A stretch of 5,428 nt of DNA from an uncultured Opitutia bacterium (GTDB taxonomy: Bacteria > Verrucomicrobiota > Verrucomicrobiia > Opitutales > UBA953): the NCBI GenBank assembly GCA_903924185.1, contig CAIYAN010000389.1, positions 1 through 5,428 on the forward strand. Direction: 5' to 3'. A program made the translations under genes and the position numbers. Every line of letters starts with the position of its first letter. The first letter of the stretch is position 1. Below, one piece after another: positions 1-5,428 of this stretch. Below the pieces are notes generated by a model, which had not been told where the DNA came from, searched no databases, and saw only the letters and a program-made list of their open reading frames with translations.

Positions 1-1848
1 GCCATTAAACCAACGGCTCACGCCGCCATCACCGGAGAAACCAAGGGATGGACCGACATTGGGTAGGCGCAAGTCGGCGTCGATGACCAGCACGCGCTCC
101 GCATGTTGGGCAAAACTGAGTGCAAGATTCGTGGCGACGAAGGTTTTGCCTTCGCCTGGGCGCGTGGAGGTGACCAAGAAGACGCGGCTATTCGCCGTCG
201 CTGGGCTGACCTTCATCGCAGAGTAGATGGAACGGACGGCCTCGGTCGCGACCTTATCCTTATCCTGGCGGGCCAAGAGCGCCCGGTCTGGACCGACCGC
301 TTCGATCACCTTGGGCACGGTGCCAAGTAAAGGCAGGCCTAGGCCCATCTCCACGTCCTTGGCGGACTTCACGCGGTCATCAAAGGAACCCATCAGCACG
401 ATAAGCCCGAAACCGACCAGGAGGCCGAGGCCCATCCCAGTCAAGGCGTTCATGTAGTAGTTCTTGTTTACCGGGCGATCGGCCACAGAGGGCATCTCCT
501 GGATCTTAATCGAAGTGCTGGTACCAGAGGTGGACGAACGGAGCTTCTGTTCTTCGTAGTTTTGCTTCTGACGGGCGAGAAACTCCTCTTGGCCGCGGAT
601 TTCCTTGTCGACGCGCTCGAGCTCGTTGTTCGCGGCCTGCAGACGATAGATTTCATCGTCCTTGCGCTCGAGGTTAGCGACGATGGCGTCGTAACTCGAA
701 CGGGCATTCTGCACAGAGGCTTGGATGCGATTGACCGAGTTAGCGACCGCCTGCGTCAGCTCCTTTTGGGTCTGATCCAGCTGGGCCCGGGTCTGGATGA
801 GCGTTGGGTGCTCATCCGTATATTTTTTCTCCATGGTACTCACGAGCACCCGCAGTTCCGTTACCTTCGGCCCCAGGGCGGCGACGCGTTCATCCGTGCG
901 GACTTGGGCGATATCATAGACGTCCTTGGTGGCCTTCTTATACTCCAAGATTAGCTTCCAGATAATCTCTAACTCATCAATTTGCTTACGGGCGTCTTCG
1001 CGGTTACGGACCAGTACGCCGCGTTCGGTGTTCAGTGTCGTCGTGTCCTTGGCAATCGAAAGGAGTTTCTGGTTCTTGATGAGGTCGCTCCGCTTATCGG
1101 ACAGTTTGCGGAGGCGTTCCTCAATCAGGTCGATTTCGCTTCGCAGCTTCTCAACCAGCGGGTTGGTGATGGTCAGGCGCTCGTCTTCACTATTCTTTTG
1201 GATGGCCTTACAGAAGATACCGGCCACCTGCCGGGCCAGCTCGCGGTTCGGGTGAGTGAATTCGACGGCGACCACGAAGGTCGACTTCAAGGGGGTGACG
1301 GCCCGTTGCCGGCCGAAAACTTCCTGCTCGGAGAGCGGGCCGCTGAAGATGTTGCCCTGCTGGTAGGGCTCAATGACACGCTTCTTCTCGTCAATCGTGA
1401 GCTGGCGCGACACGCTTTCGATAATACTCGTGCTGCGCATGGACTCGACGGCGGTAAAGAAGTCGTCGTTGGTCGTGATGTTGAAGTTATTATTTGCCGT
1501 GGTGTTATTCGCCGTCACGTCCGGCGCCATCCGGAACACGCGCAGTTTACCGATTGCACGGTACTCTGGCATCGTCTGATAGGTGAGGACCACCGCGATG
1601 GTGACGCCCAGCAGCACCGCCAAGATGAGCCACCAAAAGCGCTCGCGGAGCATCGCAATGTAAGCGTAGAGCGGGTTGCCACCCTCCTTGACGCCATAGC
1701 GACCGTAACCACTCTGCCCGTAGCCGGCGCCGTAGCCACCACCGTAAGCTCCACCATAGTTACCGTAGTTTCCGTAGCTACCGTAGCCACGGCCGCGGGA
1801 AGCGGAATCGTCCTGATTGTCCTCAGGCTTCTGGGGTGTTTCGGCCAT
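1..1848 (-). CDS. Wzc-like polysaccharide co-polymerase / BY-type tyrosine autokinase, partial (C-terminus off the left edge)
   Basis: The frame is open from an ATG at 1848 to base 1: 616 codons with no stop. Inferred role: inner-membrane co-polymerase and autokinase controlling polymer length and export in a Wzx/Wzy-type pathway. Visible order: acidic start; Gly/Tyr-rich tail (residues 19-52); first membrane helix (about 71-89, FWWLILAVLLG); Wzz-like periplasmic domain; long coiled coils (about 228-330 and 350-450) around the family-typical YTDEHPTL (H347, P348); second membrane helix (about 468-488); cytoplasmic kinase domain with EAVRSIY (E536, R539, Y542), Walker A RPGEGKT (K568) and Walker A' VLVIDADLR (D590, D592). 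Spacing resembles E. coli Wzc, so roughly 100 residues, including Walker B and any C-terminal tyrosine cluster, lie outside. The start lies 5 nt after the OPX stop with no Shine-Dalgarno sequence, suggesting translational coupling. Oddities: the tyrosine-rich tail, and tyrosine in place of the third residue of the EX2RX2R motif. Family assignment is secure; kinase activity is inferred. Confidence 0.93.
   Translation of the reverse strand, partial: MAETPQKPEDNQDDSASRGRGYGSYGNYGNYGGAYGGGYGAGYGQSGYGRYGVKEGGNPLYAYIAMLRERFWWLILAVLLGVTIAVVLTYQTMPEYRAIGKLRVFRMAPDVTANNTTANNNFNITTNDDFFTAVESMRSTSIIESVSRQLTIDEKKRVIEPYQQGNIFSGPLSEQEVFGRQRAVTPLKSTFVVAVEFTHPNRELARQVAGIFCKAIQKNSEDERLTITNPLVEKLRSEIDLIEERLRKLSDKRSDLIKNQKLLSIAKDTTTLNTERGVLVRNREDARKQIDELEIIWKLILEYKKATKDVYDIAQVRTDERVAALGPKVTELRVLVSTMEKKYTDEHPTLIQTRAQLDQTQKELTQAVANSVNRIQASVQNARSSYDAIVANLERKDDEIYRLQAANNELERVDKEIRGQEEFLARQKQNYEEQKLRSSTSGTSTSIKIQEMPSVADRPVNKNYYMNALTGMGLGLLVGFGLIVLMGSFDDRVKSAKDVEMGLGLPLLGTVPKVIEAVGPDRALLARQDKDKVATEAVRSIYSAMKVSPATANSRVFLVTSTRPGEGKTFVATNLALSFAQHAERVLVIDADLRLPNVGPSLGFSGDGGVSRWFNG
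1693..1794 (-). repeat. Degenerate tandem repeat encoding a Gly/Tyr-rich tail (nine Tyr in 34 residues)
   Basis: Residues 19-52 of the Wzc-like protein are almost only Gly and Tyr with a few Ser, Asn, Ala, Gln and Arg. Tyrosines fall at 22, 25, 28, 31, 35, 39, 43, 48 and 51, spaced 3 to 5 apart, each followed by Gly. On the plus strand this shows as repeated CCGTAG/CCATAG/CGTAA-like units. The repeat is imperfect and mixes TAC with TAT and several Gly codons. The tract precedes the first membrane helix, so it should be cytoplasmic. Known BY kinases carry their autophosphorylated tyrosine cluster at the C-terminus, so a cluster here is atypical. It may be a phosphorylation target or simply a disordered low-complexity tail. 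Confidence 0.85.
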
Positions 1849-1853
1849 GGGGT

Positions 1854-2516
1854 TCAGAATTTGCTGTCATCGACGTAGATGGCGTCGTCATCCTCGAGGA
1901 TGAAGTCGGGTTCGTCCCCCGAATCAATCTTCCGGACGTCTTTGACAATGGTGACGAGTTTGCCATCGCGGGTGCGCTTGATGGCAACGTCGGATCGACG
2001 GCCACGGGCGAGGATGCCGCCGGCCATGGAAAGGGCCTTGCCCAGGGTTAGGTTTTCTTCGGGCGGAATATTCACGGGGCCAGGCTTACCGACGTACCCC
2101 GAGACATACACGCGGCGTTCGGCGTAATTGACGATGGTGATAACGACCTGCGGCTCCTTAAAGTATCGGCGAAAGCGCTTGGTGATTTCAGCCTGAGCTT
2201 CCGTAATGGTCAGGCCGGCGATTGGGACCAAGTCCTTCAGAAAGGGAATGTCGATCGTGCCGTCGGGATTGATGCGACGCTCGATAAGGGTGTCGGCTTC
2301 ATTGATGACACCGACGCGAATAAAGTCGCGGGCCCGCAGGCAATAACTGGACTTCGTGGAAACTTCGGTCGGCTTAGCGGGCTCAGCCTTCTTGGCGGGC
2401 TCTTCGGCCCGCAGCTTGCCGACCTGCAGGGTCTCTTCCTTTTCCGCGGCAAAGAGCGGAACGGCAGCGAGGACCAAGAGGACCAAGAGCCTGCTGAAGG
2501 TTAATCCGTGGGACAT
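1854..2516 (-). CDS. Short Wza-type polysaccharide export (OPX) protein with one SLBB domain
   Basis: Predicted periplasmic/outer-membrane-associated export protein of 220 residues from the chosen ATG. Residues 1-23 form a Sec signal peptide (hydrophobic LLVLLVLAAVPLFA). A charged Ala/Glu/Lys/Pro linker (24-57) follows, then a polysaccharide-export (Poly_export) domain (about 58-128, with NPDGTIDIPFL and EPQVVITI) and one SLBB domain (about 134-185, RRVYVSGYVGKPGPV, ALSMAGGI). The chain ends just after it in the acidic DDDAIYVDDSKF. E. coli Wza is about 380 residues, with an N-terminal lipid-modified Cys and a C-terminal helix forming the outer-membrane pore; both are absent here, the only Cys being C59 inside the export domain. 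Start choice: the frame also has ATGs at 2531 and 2579. The 2579 start would translate through the terminator-like hairpin and add a non-signal-like leader; 2516 and 2531 both fit a signal peptide. None has a Shine-Dalgarno sequence. The Wzc-like gene follows after 5 nt, so the two are surely co-transcribed. Confidence 0.92.
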   Translation of the reverse strand: MSHGLTFSRLLVLLVLAAVPLFAAEKEETLQVGKLRAEEPAKKAEPAKPTEVSTKSSYCLRARDFIRVGVINEADTLIERRINPDGTIDIPFLKDLVPIAGLTITEAQAEITKRFRRYFKEPQVVITIVNYAERRVYVSGYVGKPGPVNIPPEENLTLGKALSMAGGILARGRRSDVAIKRTRDGKLVTIVKDVRKIDSGDEPDFILEDDDAIYVDDSKF

Positions 2517-2532
2517 GGGGGAAAGATGCATG

Positions 2533-2568
2533 AAAAAGGGCGGTCGGTCAATCAGACCGTCCGCCCTT
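2533..2568 (-). terminator. Rho-independent terminator or attenuator between the beta-barrel and OPX genes
   Basis: Arms at 2536-2549 and 2555-2568 are 14 bases each and pair except for one T-T mismatch (2544/2560), with a 5-base loop at 2550-2554. Read on the minus strand the stem ends in a run of five T (2537-2533). On the plus strand no T run follows, so the orientation is minus. It lies 23 bases past the beta-barrel stop and ends two bases before the ATG at 2531. A small GAAA-capped stem (AGGC/GCCT, 2581-2592) sits between the stop and the hairpin. Since almost no room remains for a promoter before the OPX gene, partial read-through or antitermination is likely if the three genes share a transcript. 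Confidence 0.8.
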
Positions 2569-2591
2569 ATGCTGGCCATGAGGCTTTCGCC

Positions 2592-3938
2592 TTAGTAGCG
2601 GAAAGCAGCCGAGAGCGTGAAGGTGTTGGCCTTGAAGTTAGCCGAAGGTGCCGCCGGAATCTTCGAGTCCGTCAGGTTGTACCCGGCTTGGAGGCTGAGG
2701 TGCGAGTTGTACTTATAGTCCGCGCCCAAGGTGTAGACCATGGTATCGACACCAGTCGTGCCAGAGAGCACATCGCTCTTAGTGACCGACAGGTTAAGCG
2801 TCAGGTCGGTCGCCGCGTTGAAGTTCGCACCATAGGTGTAGGTCTTCGAAGCGGTGACGCCACCGGCGGAAGAGGCCGTCGTATCGCGAGAGAAGGTCAG
2901 CGTCTGCGTAATCATCTCAGTGAGCGTGTGCGAAAGGGTCACCGAATAGGAAGGGTCGCTCGAGCTGGCCTGAGCGTCGGTCTTGGAGACGGCGTAACCC
3001 GCCTTAGCGGTGACGTTGAGCTTACCGGACTCGGTCGCTTGGCCCTTGGCGGTGAGGCCGTAGAAGTCCTTCACGAGCTGCTGTCCCGGCAATGGATTGG
3101 GGCGAACGGTGGTGCCGGCTGGAGGATTAGCCGTACCATCGCCTGGTTGGGAGAAGTAAGGAGCGGCGGCGTAATCCGTGACGTCATGCTGGAACTTGAA
3201 GCCGTAGGTGATTTTTTCGCCAGGCGACTGATAATCCACGCTGACCGGGATGCTCTTGGTGTTCAGCTCCGTCAGGGTATTCGTGTTGTTGTTGATGGTG
3301 TCCCAGAGCGGATTTACCGTCTTGGTGGCATAGGCTAGGTCGGTCGTATCGCTGAAAGGGAAGCGCAGCTTCGTTGGGTTCAGGTAGTGGTTATAGGTGT
3401 TAATGAAGCCGACGTTAACCTTCGTGCGTTCGGTCAGCTGGTAACCGACATCGAGGTTGTGGCTGTAGTTGGACTGGCGAACCAAAGTCGCACCGAGAAG
3501 GACGCTATTGACGCCTTGGGCAGCCAGCTCGTCGTTACGGGCCGTGACGCGGTAGGACGAATCGAGGGTGACCGTCAAAGGGCCGCCCGGAGCGTAGCGC
3601 AGGTTGCCGCTGAGGTTATCACGAGAGTCCTCGAGGGAAGCTAAGCTGGACTTATTGAAGTAAACATAGCCGCGCTTGGCGGAGAGAGTCAGTGCGATCG
3701 GGGAGTCCTTGCCGTACTCAAGCGTCAGGCCCGGCGTCACGGTCCAGGAGGTCGAGGCCGTCTTCGTGGCCGAAGAATAAAGGTTGTCCGTGACTTCCAA
3801 AGCGACAGCGGAGTCGAAGAGGATATCGAGGTCATCTCCGACCTGAATCAATGGAGACGTCGGCAAGAGATTAGCGGCGTAAGCAGAAACGGACGTGGAG
3901 AGAAGCGCAGCGGCAACAAGGAAGCGGACCTTAGGCAT
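2592..3938 (-). CDS. Outer-membrane beta-barrel protein, candidate polysaccharide porin (Wzp/BBP2-like)
   Basis: A 448-residue predicted outer-membrane protein. A Sec signal peptide covers residues 1-21 (K3, R5, hydrophobic core, A-Y-A cleavage site). The mature chain is rich in Ser, Thr, Asn and Tyr, has no cysteine, and is almost entirely alternating polar/hydrophobic segments of 10-14 residues; about 18 can be counted by eye. It ends in TFTLSAAFRY, an aromatic-terminated last strand of the kind recognised by the BAM machinery. A Pro/Gly-rich stretch near residues 265-290 looks like a long surface loop. The style resembles the putative beta-barrel porin 2 family often found in exopolysaccharide clusters. 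Next to a truncated OPX and a Wzc-like gene, its likely job is the outer-membrane pore for the polymer. No Shine-Dalgarno sequence precedes the ATG. An unrelated barrel, such as an adhesin or general porin, cannot be excluded: barrel identity is firm, the export role is inferred from neighbours. Confidence 0.85.
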   Translation of the reverse strand: MPKVRFLVAAALLSTSVSAYAANLLPTSPLIQVGDDLDILFDSAVALEVTDNLYSSATKTASTSWTVTPGLTLEYGKDSPIALTLSAKRGYVYFNKSSLASLEDSRDNLSGNLRYAPGGPLTVTLDSSYRVTARNDELAAQGVNSVLLGATLVRQSNYSHNLDVGYQLTERTKVNVGFINTYNHYLNPTKLRFPFSDTTDLAYATKTVNPLWDTINNNTNTLTELNTKSIPVSVDYQSPGEKITYGFKFQHDVTDYAAAPYFSQPGDGTANPPAGTTVRPNPLPGQQLVKDFYGLTAKGQATESGKLNVTAKAGYAVSKTDAQASSSDPSYSVTLSHTLTEMITQTLTFSRDTTASSAGGVTASKTYTYGANFNAATDLTLNLSVTKSDVLSGTTGVDTMVYTLGADYKYNSHLSLQAGYNLTDSKIPAAPSANFKANTFTLSAAFRY

Positions 3939-3961
3939 AGGGAGAGCGGGGAGTAGGCTTT

Positions 3962-3991
3962 AAAGTAAGCCCAACCCGAGCGATGCATCAA
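3962..3991 (-). promoter_or_regulatory. Weak sigma70-like promoter candidate for the beta-barrel gene
   Basis: On the minus strand TTGATG (3991-3986) lies 18 bases from TACTTT (3967-3962). The first matches four of six consensus positions and the second three of six. It is the best pair seen in the space between the rpoC terminator and the barrel start, where a promoter is expected. Transcription would start about 15-20 bases before the ATG. A short inverted repeat (GGCTT/AAGCC, 3956-3971) overlaps the -10 candidate and might be an operator or chance. The rest of the intergenic space shows only two G5 runs on the minus strand. Confidence 0.25.
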
Positions 3992-4024
3992 CCCCCAAAC
4001 TGGCCCCCGATGTTCCAAACGGGT

Positions 4025-4065
4025 AAAATATACCCCCACCTCCCGCGAGGGAGATGGGGGTATAT
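4025..4065 (-). terminator. rpoC: Strong Rho-independent terminator of the rpoC transcript
   Basis: Arms at 4028-4044 and 4049-4065 form a 17-base-pair stem with a 4-base loop (4045-4048). The core is five G-C pairs flanked by a three-G/C block. The only non-Watson-Crick position (4039/4054) is C opposite A on the plus strand but becomes a G-U wobble in minus-strand RNA. On the minus strand a run of four T (4028-4025) follows, preceded by TATA. Both points set the direction: it ends transcription coming from rpoC. It separates the RNA polymerase operon from the export genes, which therefore need their own promoter. Confidence 0.88.
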
Positions 4066-4095
4066 AAGTACTTAACCTATAGGTATTTATACCTA
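4065..4095. repeat. Adjoining AT-rich palindromes between the rpoC stop codon and its terminator
   Basis: Two perfect 10-base palindromes abut: TAAGTACTTA at 4065-4074 and ACCTATAGGT at 4075-4084. A third inverted repeat, TAGGTA (4080-4085) with TACCTA (4090-4095) around a 4-base loop, shares its left half with the second, so the two foldings compete. The block fills the space between the rpoC stop and the terminator stem. The sequence facts are clear; no function is known. They may stabilise the 3' end, bind a dimeric protein, or be AT-rich chance. Confidence 0.5.
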
Positions 4096-4096
4096 A

Positions 4097-5428
4097 TTAT
4101 TCGCCAGCGGACTCGGCCGTGGGGCTGACCTTAATGCGGCGATACAGGGGCAGGCCCGTACCAGCAGGAACCAGGTGACCCATGATGACGTTCTCCTTAA
4201 AGCCCGTCAGCATATCGCGCTTAGCCATCGTAGCAGCATCGGTGAGGACGCGGGTCGTTTCTTGAAAGGAAGCGGCCGAGATGAAGGATTCGGTCTCCAA
4301 GGAAGCCTTGGTGATACCCAAGAGGATCGGCTCGTACTCGGCGATTTGGCCACCGCGCTCGTGGATGGAGCGGTTGACTTCAGCCAAGGTGGTACGGTCG
4401 ACCTGTTCGCCCCAGAGGTAATCGGAGTCACCGGGCTCGGAGATGCGGACCTTACGGAGCATACGCGAGACGATGATTTCGATGTGCTTGTCGTTAATGA
4501 CAACACCCTGCGAACGGTACACCTTTTGAATTTCGGTGATGAGGTAATCCTGCACGCGGGACTGGCCCAAGATGTCGAGAATGTCGTGTGGGTCGACGGC
4601 GCCTTCGGTCAGGCACTGGCCCTGCTTCACCTTTTCGCCAGCGGCGACGATGATGTGCTTACCGTGCGGGATGAGGTGCTCCTCTTCGCGACCGATAGAA
4701 TCCTTAATCACGAGGCGCTTCTTGCCACGAATCGAGGGCTGGAATTCGACTTCCCCGTCAATCTTGGCAATTTCGGCGGCATCCTTGGGCGGACGGGCTT
4801 CGAACAGCTCGGAGATACGCGGGAGACCGGCAGTGATGTCCTGCGTCTTGGCCGCCTGGCGAGGGATCTTGGCGAGTTCGCTACCCTGGGCAACAACGTC
4901 ACCTTCGTCTACGAGGACGCGGGCGCCGGCCGGGATGGAGAATGTACCCAGGTTCGCACCCTGTGCGTCGACAATCTGAATCTGGGGATTCTGTTCATCG
5001 GAGTGCTCGATGACGGACTTGTAGAAGGCGTTATTGGAAGGGTCGCGCTCTTCGTTATAAGTCACGCCCGAGATCATGTCCAAGAGGCGGATACGGCCCG
5101 CGCTGTTCGCGAGAATCGAAGTGTTGTTGGGATCCCACGCAGCGATGAGCTCGTCCTTCTTCACGTTCTTACCGTCCTTCACGTTGATGACCGTACCGGC
5201 GAGGATACGGTATTCTTCGAGCGACTGATTGGCTTCGTTAAGGACGCGAATGGAGCCCGTGCCGTTGACGGCGACGAAGGCATCCTTCAATTCAACGGTG
5301 TTGAGGTCGATGAACTGAACGCGGCCAGCGTTCTTGGCCTTGATTTCAGGAGTCTTGAGCTGAGCGACGCCACCGATGTGGAACGTACGCATGGTCAGCT
5401 GCGTGCCAGGCTCGCCAATCGACTGGGC
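4097..5428 (-). CDS. rpoC: DNA-directed RNA polymerase subunit beta', C-terminal part (5' end off the right edge)
   Basis: The frame is open from the right edge to a TAA at 4097-4099, giving 443 residues. The true start lies outside; the internal ATG at 5392 is the Met of the trigger loop, not a start. The subunit forms part of the catalytic core of RNA polymerase. The visible part begins AQSIGEPGTQLTMRTFHIGG, the near-invariant trigger-loop segment. About 170 residues follow that align by eye with the SI3 insertion of E. coli beta' (including AAWDP and QIVDAQG). Then come the conserved TQDITAGLPRISELFEAR, NDKHIEIIVSRMLRK, LLGITKASLETESFISAASF and LTGFKENVIMGHLVPAGTG. The chain ends about 20 residues later (TAESAGE), shorter than the E. 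coli tail. By position about the last third of the protein is present. rpoB is expected upstream, outside the window. A strong terminator follows. Identification is essentially certain. Confidence 0.99.
   Translation of the reverse strand, partial: AQSIGEPGTQLTMRTFHIGGVAQLKTPEIKAKNAGRVQFIDLNTVELKDAFVAVNGTGSIRVLNEANQSLEEYRILAGTVINVKDGKNVKKDELIAAWDPNNTSILANSAGRIRLLDMISGVTYNEERDPSNNAFYKSVIEHSDEQNPQIQIVDAQGANLGTFSIPAGARVLVDEGDVVAQGSELAKIPRQAAKTQDITAGLPRISELFEARPPKDAAEIAKIDGEVEFQPSIRGKKRLVIKDSIGREEEHLIPHGKHIIVAAGEKVKQGQCLTEGAVDPHDILDILGQSRVQDYLITEIQKVYRSQGVVINDKHIEIIVSRMLRKVRISEPGDSDYLWGEQVDRTTLAEVNRSIHERGGQIAEYEPILLGITKASLETESFISAASFQETTRVLTDAATMAKRDMLTGFKENVIMGHLVPAGTGLPLYRRIKVSPTAESAGE

Noticed and set aside
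562..954. Plus-strand frame of 130 codons
   Set aside because: Codon-aligned mirror of the coiled-coil part of the Wzc-like gene; the Leu/Asp/Val-rich content is what reversed coiled-coil codons give.
982..1878. Long plus-strand open frame (298 codons) opposite the Wzc-like gene
   Set aside because: It is codon-aligned with the sense gene, where antisense stops arise only opposite TTA, CTA and TCA codons, which this gene uses rarely. The translation has no recognisable domain, and the sense strand encodes a clear family.
2517..2579. N-terminal extension of the OPX protein from the ATG at 2579
   Set aside because: It would require translating through the terminator-like hairpin and would put an Arg/Pro/Phe-rich leader before an otherwise normal signal peptide. 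The ATG at 2531 remains possible.
2508..3338. Long plus-strand open frame (276 codons) opposite the beta-barrel gene
   Set aside because: Also codon-aligned antisense to a well-supported gene. It is Arg/Gly/Val-rich without domain character, and its start region lies over the OPX start and the hairpin.
3848..4039. Minus-strand frame of 63 codons overlapping the barrel start
   Set aside because: It would start inside the rpoC terminator stem and overlaps the signal-peptide region of the barrel gene in another frame; no ribosome binding site or family resemblance.
4572..4979. Plus-strand frame of 135 codons opposite rpoC
   Set aside because: Shadow of the highly conserved rpoC coding sequence; no domain, and Ser/Arg/Pro-rich in the manner of antisense translation.
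5390..5392. ATG at 5392 as the start of a separate gene
   Set aside because: The frame continues upstream to the window edge with the conserved RpoC residues AQSIGEPGTQLT, so this Met is internal to rpoC.

Overview
The window is a four-gene stretch with every gene on the minus strand. Read in the direction of transcription (right to left) it holds: the 3' part of rpoC (RNA polymerase beta' subunit); a strong intrinsic terminator; an outer-membrane beta-barrel gene; a second terminator-like hairpin; a short Wza-type outer-membrane polysaccharide export (OPX) gene; and, 5 nt further on, a Wzc-type polysaccharide co-polymerase / tyrosine autokinase gene that runs off the left edge before its Walker B motif and C-terminus. 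No plus-strand gene, tRNA, rRNA, CRISPR array or mobile element can be supported. No gene-free stretch exceeds 160 bases.

The organism is a diderm bacterium. It has a beta-barrel protein with a Sec signal peptide and a C-terminal aromatic residue, an OPX protein, and an RpoC whose trigger loop is split by an SI3-type insertion as in many Gram-negative lineages. The moderate-to-high GC content, the protein style and the lack of Shine-Dalgarno sequences before the starts would fit the Planctomycetes-Verrucomicrobia-Chlamydiae group, perhaps Verrucomicrobiota. This is an impression, not a demonstrated placement.

The three non-housekeeping genes form a plausible envelope-spanning route for a secreted polysaccharide. 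The Wzc-like protein spans the inner membrane and reaches into the periplasm through long coiled coils. The OPX protein continues the conduit in the periplasm. It lacks both the lipobox and the C-terminal outer-membrane helix of E. coli Wza, so the neighbouring beta-barrel is the natural candidate for the outer-membrane pore. This matches the truncated-OPX plus 'Wzp' porin arrangement described in Myxococcus xanthus. No glycosyltransferase, Wzx or Wzy is visible, so the polymer cannot be named.

The most unusual features are two. The Wzc-like protein has a Gly/Tyr-rich N-terminal cytoplasmic tail, with nine tyrosines in 34 residues, ahead of its first membrane helix. A terminator-like hairpin ends two bases before a possible start codon of the OPX gene, which suggests attenuation or antitermination inside the export operon.
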